From contig NZ_JBHTKJ010000073.1 in assembly GCF_042675965.1 (NCBI RefSeq), forward strand, positions 1 through 64,000: a stretch of DNA of 64,000 nt, read 5' to 3'. This stretch comes from Virgibacillus_R byunsanensis (GTDB lineage Bacteria; Bacillota; Bacilli; Bacillales; Amphibacillaceae). Shown piece after piece: positions 7,982 through 14,851 of the stretch (positions are counted from its first letter, which is position 1; every line of letters starts with the position of its first letter). Below the pieces are notes generated by a model. The model was given only the letters and a program-made list of their open reading frames with translations, was not told the origin of the DNA and ran no database searches. Made by a program: the position numbers and the translations under genes.

Positions 7982-9283
7982 ATGGAAAGTAATGTATCAG
8001 TCGGTTTATTAGGTTTAGGAGTAGTTGGGTCCGGGGTTATTAAGCTCATTGAAAGTCATCAAGAGGAGCTTGCACATCAACTAGGCTGTAACGTAAATGT
8101 GAAGAGTGCCTTAGTGCGTGACCTGGAGAAAGCACGCAATGTTGATATTGGAGATACATACCTCACCACAAATCCCGATGACGTACTTCAAGATCCAGAT
8201 ATTGATGTCATCGTAGAAGTTATGGGTGGAATTGAAGAAGCTCGCCGTCATATATTAAAAGCATTTGAGGCAAAAAAACATATTGTAACTGCCAACAAAG
8301 ATCTAATTGCTTTACACGGACCTGCACTTCAGGAAGCAGCAAGCCGAAACGGATGTGATTTATTTTACGAAGCAAGTGTTGCTGGTGGTATCCCAATTCT
8401 TCGAGGATTAACAGAAGGACTTGTTTCAGACAGAATTCAAAAAATAATGGGAATTGTTAATGGAACAACCAATTATATTTTAACGAAAATGGATTGTGAT
8501 GGCGTATCTTATGAAAGTGCGCTTCAGGAAGCAAAAGAACTTGGTTTTGCAGAGGCCGATCCCACAGCAGATGTTGGCGGTTTAGATGCAGCACGAAAAA
8601 TGGCTATTTTGGCCCGACTGGCATTTTACACGAACGTTGATTTAGAAGATGTTGAAGTAAGTGGAATTTCCGATATTCAATTGGAAGATTTACAGTATGG
8701 GAAAAAACTTGGCTACATGATGAAGTTAATTGGTTATGCGCAAATTCACGAACATAAATTGGAAGCACATGTGCAGCCCACACTTCTTTCCAGAAATCAT
8801 CCATTGGCCGGTGTGAAAAATGAGTACAACGCTGTTTACGTATACGGAGATGCTGTAGGAGAAACCATGTTTTATGGGCCAGGAGCTGGTAGTTTACCAA
8901 CAGCAACTGCGGTTATGTCAGATGTTGTTGCGGTCGTTAAAAATATCAGGTTAGGGGTTAACGGTCGACGTCACATAAAACCCTTGTTCAAAAAAGAGCT
9001 AACAACTCCTGATGAATCCTTTGGTAAATTTTATTTCAGGTTACATGTTAAAGATGAAGTTGGTGCTTTTTCAACCATCTCAACTTTGTTTAACAATCTT
9101 CATATCAGCTTTGAACGAATTCTGCAAACGCCGTTCATAAAAGAGGAACTTGCAGAGATAGTATTTGTAACCCATCAAACATCTTTGTTGAAATTTGAAG
9201 AAGCGCTAGAAAAACTTAAAAGTCTGGACGTTGTAAAAGAAGTAAAAAGTCACTATAGAGTTGAAGGAGATGCAGATCAATGA
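7982..9283 (+). CDS. hom: Homoserine dehydrogenase
   Basis: A 433-residue enzyme reducing aspartate semialdehyde to homoserine with NAD(P)H. The nucleotide-binding GLLGLGVVGSGV motif is near the N-terminus, NKDLIALHG near residue 105 and the signature GGLDAARKMAILARLAF near residue 200. A C-terminal ACT domain (FYFRLHVKDEVGAFSTI) usually senses threonine or another end product. The ATG at 7982 follows GGGGTGAGG. It is the first gene of a three-gene operon and its TGA overlaps the thrC ATG. Confidence 0.97.
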   Translation: MESNVSVGLLGLGVVGSGVIKLIESHQEELAHQLGCNVNVKSALVRDLEKARNVDIGDTYLTTNPDDVLQDPDIDVIVEVMGGIEEARRHILKAFEAKKHIVTANKDLIALHGPALQEAASRNGCDLFYEASVAGGIPILRGLTEGLVSDRIQKIMGIVNGTTNYILTKMDCDGVSYESALQEAKELGFAEADPTADVGGLDAARKMAILARLAFYTNVDLEDVEVSGISDIQLEDLQYGKKLGYMMKLIGYAQIHEHKLEAHVQPTLLSRNHPLAGVKNEYNAVYVYGDAVGETMFYGPGAGSLPTATAVMSDVVAVVKNIRLGVNGRRHIKPLFKKELTTPDESFGKFYFRLHVKDEVGAFSTISTLFNNLHISFERILQTPFIKEELAEIVFVTHQTSLLKFEEALEKLKSLDVVKEVKSHYRVEGDADQ

Positions 9284-10341
9284 TTTGGCGAGGGTTACTG
9301 AAAAAATATCAATCCTACTTACCAGTAACGAAATTAACACCAGAGCTAACGCTTTATGAGGGTAATACACCACTTATTCATTTACAGAAACTATCAAAAG
9401 AGTTAGGTATAGAACTTTACGGTAAAGTAGAAGGAGCTAACCCGACAGGTTCATTCAAAGATAGAGGAATGGTCATGGCGGTTGCAAAAGCAGTTGAAGA
9501 AGGAAGTAAATCGATTATTTGTGCTTCTACTGGTAATACTTCTGCTTCAGCTGCTGCATACGCAGCAAGAGCTGGATTACGGGCAATCATTGTCATTCCT
9601 AAAGGAAAGATAGCTCTGGGTAAACTAGCACAAGCTATGATATATGGTGCGGAGATCGTCGAAATTGATGGCAATTTTGACAATGCCCTGAAAATGGTAC
9701 AACGAGTAAGTGAAAACGCCCCGGTGACATTAGTCAATTCGGTGAATCCATATCGGCTTGAGGGTCAAAAGACAGCTGCTTTCGAAGTTTGTGATCAGCT
9801 AGGTTCAGCTCCGGATATCCTGGCAATTCCCGTTGGAAACGCCGGAAACATCAGTGCATACTGGAAAGGTTTTAAAGAATATAACATAGAAAACAAAACA
9901 GGACTTCCTAAGATGTTCGGATTTGAAGCTGAAGGAGCAGCGGCAATTGTGAAAAATAAAGTCTTCCACGAACCGGAAACCATTGCAACAGCAATCCGAA
10001 TCGGGAACCCTGCAAGCTGGGATCTTGCTACTAGCGCTAGAGATGAATCAGCAGGAATCATTGATTCTGTTACAGATGATGAGATTTTAGAAGCCTATCA
10101 ACTACTGACACGTAAAGAAGGTATTTTTGCAGAACCAGCATCGTGTGCATCAATTGCTGGTCTCATCAAACAATGCAAAAAAGGTGTCATTGAGCCAGGA
10201 AGTAAAGTGGTAGCTGTTCTCACAGGTAATGGATTGAAAGATCCACAAACAGCAATTGACCAATTGAAAGTGGAACCCGTATCACTACCAAACGATGAAG
10301 ACACTGTTATCAATTATATTGAAGATGTGATGAAGACATGA
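9280..10341 (+). CDS. thrC: Threonine synthase
   Basis: A 353-residue PLP enzyme converting O-phosphohomoserine to threonine and phosphate. The PLP-lysine motif GSFKDRGM is near residue 63 and the glycine-rich phosphate loop PVGNAGN near residue 185. The 350-residue length matches the short class used by Bacillus. Start and stop overlap both neighbours by four bases (ATGA), indicating translational coupling within the operon. Confidence 0.97.
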   Translation: MIWRGLLKKYQSYLPVTKLTPELTLYEGNTPLIHLQKLSKELGIELYGKVEGANPTGSFKDRGMVMAVAKAVEEGSKSIICASTGNTSASAAAYAARAGLRAIIVIPKGKIALGKLAQAMIYGAEIVEIDGNFDNALKMVQRVSENAPVTLVNSVNPYRLEGQKTAAFEVCDQLGSAPDILAIPVGNAGNISAYWKGFKEYNIENKTGLPKMFGFEAEGAAAIVKNKVFHEPETIATAIRIGNPASWDLATSARDESAGIIDSVTDDEILEAYQLLTRKEGIFAEPASCASIAGLIKQCKKGVIEPGSKVVAVLTGNGLKDPQTAIDQLKVEPVSLPNDEDTVINYIEDVMKT

Positions 10342-11261
10342 ATATGTTCACCATTACCATTCCGGCTAGTTCAGCAAACATTGGGCCTGGTTTTGATTCA
10401 GCAGGCATCGCCTTAAGCAGGTATTTATCTCTACATGTAACAAAACAAGAAACATGGGAATTTGTGCATCACTCAAGCCATCTTCCTTTCGTTTCACATT
10501 ATGAGGATCACTTTATTTACCATGCAGCTAAACAAATTGCTGAGGTGTACAATCATGTTCTTCCACCATGTAAAGTGGAAGTAGATAGCGAAATTCCATT
10601 AGCACGTGGGCTTGGAAGTAGCGCCTCTGCAGTTATCGCTGGTATTGAGCTTGCAAATCAGTTGTGTAGTCTTTCCTTAACACTCGAACAAAAATTGAAC
10701 CACGCTACTGTACTAGAAGGACATCCTGATAATGCAGCTCCCATCATATTTGGCGGATTTTTAATTACTGCTAATACAGGTGATGGAGAAATAGACTACT
10801 TTGAAATGCCACCACTTGATTTGGATGTGGTCCTATATATACCTGATTTTAAAATGAGTACAGAAACAGCTAGAAATTTGCTCCCAGCAAGTTTTTCAAG
10901 GAAAAATGCTACAACAGCAAGTGGGATCAGTAATATGATGATAGCTGCCTTTGTGTCAGGAGATTATTTGCTTGCAGGAAGGATGATGGAGAAGGATTTA
11001 TTCCATGAACCATATCGTGCAGAACTCATCCCAAATTATGATGAAATTAAAGTAGAAGCAAAAAAACTTGGTGCCTATGGAACAGTTATTAGCGGGGCTG
11101 GTTCAGCGATGATCTCCTTTGTTCCAAAAGGGCAAGGAAATCAAATAGCAGCGCAAATGAAGGCAATGCTACCACAATATGATATCGCGCCCTTAAAAAT
11201 TGACCACCACGGACTTCAGGTATCTCATTGCGAAAAGCCATTGAGAATGACTGCAGAATAA
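10338..11261 (+). CDS. thrB: Homoserine kinase (GHMP family)
   Basis: A 307-residue GHMP kinase phosphorylating homoserine with ATP. The motifs PASSANIGPGFDSAGIAL (near the N-terminus), the ATP loop PLARGLGSSASAVIAG (about residues 88-103) and the C-terminal SGAGSAM are all present. It overlaps the thrC stop. An alternative ATG lies two codons later; neither has a strong ribosome site, consistent with coupling. An R1 repeat begins directly after the stop, followed by a strong terminator. Confidence 0.97.
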   Translation: MNMFTITIPASSANIGPGFDSAGIALSRYLSLHVTKQETWEFVHHSSHLPFVSHYEDHFIYHAAKQIAEVYNHVLPPCKVEVDSEIPLARGLGSSASAVIAGIELANQLCSLSLTLEQKLNHATVLEGHPDNAAPIIFGGFLITANTGDGEIDYFEMPPLDLDVVLYIPDFKMSTETARNLLPASFSRKNATTASGISNMMIAAFVSGDYLLAGRMMEKDLFHEPYRAELIPNYDEIKVEAKKLGAYGTVISGAGSAMISFVPKGQGNQIAAQMKAMLPQYDIAPLKIDHHGLQVSHCEKPLRMTAE

Positions 11262-11424
11262 GAACAAAAGCTAGAAGCGCCCTTACAGGCTTAGTTCGCC
11301 ACTTCCTCGAAAAAGTGAAACACTTTTTCTGCGTGCGATGTTTCGCTGTTGAAGTATTCCTTATCCTGTACGTCGGAGCTGGACGTGGCTTAAACAAGTT
11401 ATTAATTTACCACAGGCTCCTAAT
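11262..11424 (+). repeat. Interspersed repeat R1, copy a
   Basis: Begins with the R1 head AACAAAAGCTAGAAGCGCC and ends with GGAGCTGGACGTGGCTTAAA and the shared tail CCACAGGCTCCTAAT. The middle differs from other copies. It starts immediately after the thrB stop codon. Confidence 0.8.
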
Positions 11425-11427
11425 CAA

Positions 11428-11467
11428 CAAAATAACTGCTACCCCATTTGGGATAGCAGTTATTTTT
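11428..11467 (+). terminator. Terminator of the threonine operon
   Basis: AATAACTGCTA pairs with TAGCAGTTATT around CCCCATTTGGGA and is followed by TTTT. The leading A-run suggests it can work in both directions. Confidence 0.85.
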
Positions 11468-11491
11468 GTGAACTTTAGAGAATCACATAAA

Positions 11492-11667
11492 TTACTCGTC
11501 TATAACTTTATCCATAAACTCTTGCAAACGATCTTGAAGCTCTATTGTTGCTATATCATATGCTTTCGTATGACCTGCATCTGGTACGATCATAGCTCAT
11601 TATCTCTACCAGTAGCATCAGCAATTTCTGTTGGAATAAGCTCATCGGCATCCCCGTGAATAAGGAA
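11492..11667 (-). pseudogene. C-terminal remnant of an alpha/beta hydrolase
   Basis: Only the end of a hydrolase gene remains. One frame reads FLIHGDADELIPTEIADATG, with the acid-loop motif HGDAD. After a one-base frameshift at ELM, a second frame reads MIVPDAGHTKAYDIATIE with the catalytic-His segment GHTKAYD, then a stop at 11492. The pattern fits the YqkD-like/cephalosporin-deacetylase-like hydrolases (inference). The N-terminal two thirds, with the nucleophile serine, are gone. It sits between an operon terminator and the DHA2 transporter. Confidence 0.75.
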
Positions 11668-11726
11668 CTATAGCCGTATGTTAAACGCTTTTTCATCTCA
11701 CATGCTTCCCCTAAATCCTAATTACG

Positions 11727-13172
11727 CTACTGTATTTCTGCTTCTTCTAATCTACTCATCTCAGCACGATCCTCAGCAGGAGTCGTCCCTTTAATATAAA
11801 AAGACAATACAAGAGCAATTATTGATAATGCTGTCGCCACATAAAAAGCGACATTAACACCGTGAATTATTTTATTGGGATCAGCATTCGAACCAGTATC
11901 TAATGCAGAAGCTGTCATAACCGTTACCAAAATGGCTGTTCCGATTGATGCAGCAACCTGGCGCATGGTATTATTCATCGCAGTACCGTGTGCGATTAAT
12001 CTTGTTGGTAATTGATTTAAGCCTGCGGTAGTTGCTGGCATCATCACCATGGATATTCCAAGCATACGAATGGCAAAAACAATAGTAAGATACGTTAATG
12101 ATGTATCGATTGTTAAATTGGTAAACATGAAGGTTGTTATTGTCATGATCGTTAATCCACCGATAACAAGCCAGCGCGCACCATACCGATCGTAAATTCT
12201 ACCTGTAAATGGCGACATAACTCCCATCAATAAAGCCCCTGGCATAATCATCATTCCTGATTCCATAGGAGAAAATCCAGCCATGTTTTGCATATAAATA
12301 GGAAGAATTGTCTCCGCACCAATTAGTGCCATAAACACGATCATACCAATTGCTGTTGTGATGGTAAATGTTTTATATTTAAAAACACGGAACTCCAAAA
12401 TAGGTTGTAAAAGTTTAAATTGACGCAATATGAAGGTTAAAAGTGAAATTGTTCCTATTACAAGTGAAAGAACAACAATAGTACTTGACCAGCCATTATC
12501 ACCTGCACTACTAAACCCATACAATAAACCACCAAACCCTAATGTCGACAATAAAATCGATAGTATATCAACTTTTGGAAAACTTCTAGTCGTTACATTT
12601 TTCATAACGTAATATGCAAAAATGATATCAATAATAGCTAACGGGAAAATAATATAAAACATAGCCCGCCATGGATAATGCTCCACAACCCAACCGGAAA
12701 GTGTAGGGCCTATTGCAGGAGCAAATGAAATCACTAAACCAACAATTCCCATTGCTGCCCCGCGTTTTTCAATCGGAAAAATTAAAAAGAACACCGTCAT
12801 CATTAGTGGGAGCATGATACCTGCTCCTGAAGCTTGTACTACTCTACCAGTCATTAGTATAAAGAAGTTCGGAGCAATTGCACATATCAATGTACCAACT
12901 GCAAATAGTGACATCGCGGTTATAAGTAGTCTTCTTGTTGTAAATGTTTCAATTAAAAAAGCAGTGATAGGTATCATGATCCCATTCACTAGCATAAATA
13001 TCGTTGTTAACCATTGGGCTGTATTTTCGGTAAGATTCAAATCTTCCATAATCGGGGGTATTGCGGTTGCCAGCAATGTTTGATTTAAAATAGCTAAGAA
13101 CGCACCCGAAAGCAAAACAGCTACGATTGGAAATTTATTTATCTGTTGAATATCTGGTTGATCCTGTTTCAC
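11727..13172 (-). CDS. DHA2-family multidrug MFS transporter
   Basis: A 481-residue membrane protein with about 14 helices, typical of the EmrB/QacA drug:proton antiporters (LmrB-like in Bacillus). It shows the DHA2 N-terminal pattern LNQTLLATAIPPIMEDL, the VNGIMIPITAFLI helix and antiporter motif C (ISFAPAIGPTLSGWVVEHYPWR). The GTG start follows AAGGGG. A close paralogue is at 53653-55065. The substrate is unknown. It is divergent from the nucleotidyltransferase. Confidence 0.9.
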   Translation of the reverse strand: MKQDQPDIQQINKFPIVAVLLSGAFLAILNQTLLATAIPPIMEDLNLTENTAQWLTTIFMLVNGIMIPITAFLIETFTTRRLLITAMSLFAVGTLICAIAPNFFILMTGRVVQASGAGIMLPLMMTVFFLIFPIEKRGAAMGIVGLVISFAPAIGPTLSGWVVEHYPWRAMFYIIFPLAIIDIIFAYYVMKNVTTRSFPKVDILSILLSTLGFGGLLYGFSSAGDNGWSSTIVVLSLVIGTISLLTFILRQFKLLQPILEFRVFKYKTFTITTAIGMIVFMALIGAETILPIYMQNMAGFSPMESGMMIMPGALLMGVMSPFTGRIYDRYGARWLVIGGLTIMTITTFMFTNLTIDTSLTYLTIVFAIRMLGISMVMMPATTAGLNQLPTRLIAHGTAMNNTMRQVAASIGTAILVTVMTASALDTGSNADPNKIIHGVNVAFYVATALSIIALVLSFYIKGTTPAEDRAEMSRLEEAEIQ

Positions 13173-13215
13173 TTATAGTCATCCCCTTGAACCTTGCTGT
13201 TTAAATCTTTTTAGT

Positions 13216-13244
13216 TTGACGCTTTCCATAATCTAGAATAGCAT
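13216..13244 (+). promoter_or_regulatory. Possible SigA promoter for the nucleotidyltransferase
   Basis: TTGACG (13216-13221) and TAGCAT (13239-13244) are 17 bp apart. If used, transcription would start near 13251, which would leave no leader for an in-frame GTG at 13254 and supports the later start at 13302. Confidence 0.45.
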
Positions 13245-13301
13245 TTATTCATAGTGATTACATTATTTTTATTCTACCACAGAAAAAGGGAGATAAATCT
13301 T

Positions 13302-13871
13302 ATTAAAAACGTAAATGATATAACCAGTGCTATAGAGGAAGACGTATGGATGATGGATATATTAAAAACTGCACGCGAACTTGATTTACCAGATTGGTGG
13401 ATCTGTGCAGGGTTTGTACGATCTAAAATATGGGATGTTCTGCATGGATTTGAAAAACGAACTCCTCTACCTGATATTGATGTAGTGTATTTTGATAAAA
13501 CGAATGGGAATGAGCAAGAGGAAAAGCGATTAGAAAAAGAGCTTTATGATACATTGCCAGGTGTTCGATGGTCACTAAAAAACGAGGCACGAATGCATGT
13601 ACGAAATAATGTGGAACCCTACACCAGTACAGTAGATGCGATCTCTAAATTCCCTGAAACTGCAACAGCATTAGGTATAAAGCTGAAAAATGATGGTAAT
13701 CTGATGTTGACTGCGCCTCATGGTGTTGAAGATGTATTACATATGATAGTAAAACCAACACCTTATATCCTGGCCTCAAAAGAACGTCTGCAAATTTTTG
13801 AAGAGCGAATTCGTACTAAGAAATGGGATGGCAGGTGGGATAGGGTTCGTTATTTTGAATGGCTGTTTTAG
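13302..13871 (+). CDS. Nucleotidyltransferase family protein (DUF925)
   Basis: About 190 residues. The pattern WMMDILKTARELDLPDWWICAG..R and the acidic pair in PDIDVVYFD match the NTP_transf_6/DUF925 family, which has a minimal nucleotidyltransferase fold; the substrate is not known. Start choice is unusual. Relatives begin about 15-20 residues before WMMxIL, and the only good ribosome site (AAGGGAG, 13286-13292) is nine bases before an ATT at 13302. A GTG at 13254 lacks a ribosome site and an ATG at 13348 would shorten the family N-terminus. Confidence 0.8.
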   Translation: MKNVNDITSAIEEDVWMMDILKTARELDLPDWWICAGFVRSKIWDVLHGFEKRTPLPDIDVVYFDKTNGNEQEEKRLEKELYDTLPGVRWSLKNEARMHVRNNVEPYTSTVDAISKFPETATALGIKLKNDGNLMLTAPHGVEDVLHMIVKPTPYILASKERLQIFEERIRTKKWDGRWDRVRYFEWLF

Positions 13872-13904
13872 CACAGATTGTTGCTTTTTATCTTCATAAT
13901 TGCT

Positions 13905-13990
13905 ATATAATGCGACGTAACAGCAACGTCGTGAGTTCCACTCCGGGCAGTCGCTTTACGAAAACAGCCTTTTGAATGGCTAATTCATTC
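13905..13990. repeat. Fragment of interspersed element R3
   Basis: TATATAATGCGACGTAAC matches the left end of the R3 element at 37573, and the following segment (CTCCGGGCAGTCGCTTTACG) is GC-rich like R3. Only the left end is present; the remaining gap up to 14119 holds nothing else I can support. Confidence 0.5.
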
Positions 13991-14119
13991 TACAGTTTCA
14001 ACTGTCCGCTATCAGGGAAAAGTATTGTGAAGTGCTAGTACTGGTAAATAAAGGATGATGTGTTAAACCATTATCAGTTCATAATAAGAATGAAAAACCA
14101 CTATAATGGAGGGTTTAGC

Positions 14120-14293
14120 ATGCCAAAGAAACGTAATAAGGTCGATCCTGAAGATAGCGCTAGAGTAGCTGAGAAGAATTATGAAGTATCCGATTACAAA
14201 GGGAAAACACAAATTGAGCAGGGGTTGGCCGAAACACACTAACAGGTATCCGATGATTATTTTGAGGGAACGATAGATCGAAAATTAAAATAG
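14120..14293 (+). pseudogene. YozQ-like (DUF4025) gene with a nonsense codon
   Basis: The gene opens with a strong GGAGGG site and reads 40 residues (MPKKRNKVDPEDSARVAEKN, then YEVSDYKGKTQIEQGLAETH) to a TAA at 14240. The same frame continues QVSDDYFEGTIDRKLK to a TAG at 14291. In the DUF4025/YozQ family the segment AETHEQVSD is continuous, so the TAA replaces a GAA glutamate codon. A terminator follows at 14301. The family is small, hydrophilic and of unknown function in Bacillaceae. A 40-residue product may still be made. Confidence 0.75.
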
Positions 14294-14300
14294 TGGAACC

Positions 14301-14337
14301 GGGAGAGCCAACAATAGGTTCTCCCTTTCCTTTTTTT
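14301..14337 (+). terminator. Terminator after the YozQ-like gene
   Basis: GGGAGAGCC pairs with GGTTCTCCC around AACAATA, followed by a T-rich stretch with seven consecutive T. It touches the stop codon of the convergent VOC gene. Confidence 0.85.
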
Positions 14338-14707
14338 ATGTTGCCCATTCCAAGAACTCTATTCGATTACCAAACGGGTCTGAGACGTAAAATCGATTTG
14401 CACCTGGGAGCCGTTCATCTACTTTAACTGTTACACTACTTTCATTTAAATATTGCTTTAACTCTTCTATATTTTTCACCCGAATCGCTGGATGAGCTTT
14501 TTGAGCAGGAACAAAGGATTCTTCCACACCAATATGTATATGAATGGTTCCTGATTGAAACCACACGCCACCATTTTTAGCCAACTTTTCTGGTTTCTCA
14601 ACTTCTTCAAAACCTAAAACATCACGATAAAAATTACGAGCAGATTCCTCACTACCAACGGGCGCTGCCAACTGCACATGATCAACTGTTTCGTACAAAA
14701 AAGACAT
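14336..14707 (-). CDS. VOC-superfamily (glyoxalase-like) protein
   Basis: A 123-residue single-copy VOC domain: VDHVQLAAPVGSEESARNFY at the N-terminus with a metal-ligand histidine, GTIHIHIGVEE in the middle, and YVSDPFGNRIEFLEW at the C-terminus with the glutamate ligand. Such proteins are metal-dependent lyases, dioxygenases or resistance proteins; the substrate is unknown. Monocistronic; its end abuts the terminator of the YozQ-like gene. Confidence 0.85.
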   Translation of the reverse strand: MSFLYETVDHVQLAAPVGSEESARNFYRDVLGFEEVEKPEKLAKNGGVWFQSGTIHIHIGVEESFVPAQKAHPAIRVKNIEELKQYLNESSVTVKVDERLPGANRFYVSDPFGNRIEFLEWAT

Positions 14708-14811
14708 CCCAATTCCTCCCTTGATAAGTATAGGTACATTCTAATCGGTTAATCCAATAAAGTATAATACTAATTTTATATCATGAATGTAAAGTTTTAC
14801 TTATACCTACA

Positions 14812-14843
14812 CAAAAAGACCAGCCTCCATAAGAAGCTGGTCT
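14812..14843 (-). terminator. Terminator of the subtilase gene
   Basis: On the minus strand AGACCAGCTT pairs with GGCTGGTCT and is followed by TTTTTGTG. The hairpin and its flanks are repeated almost base for base at 20449-20481. Confidence 0.85.
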
Positions 14844-14851
14844 GCGATTAC

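Noticed and set aside
11228..11659. 143-codon plus-strand frame
   Set aside because: It crosses the thrB end, R1 copy a, a strong terminator and the antisense of a hydrolase remnant.
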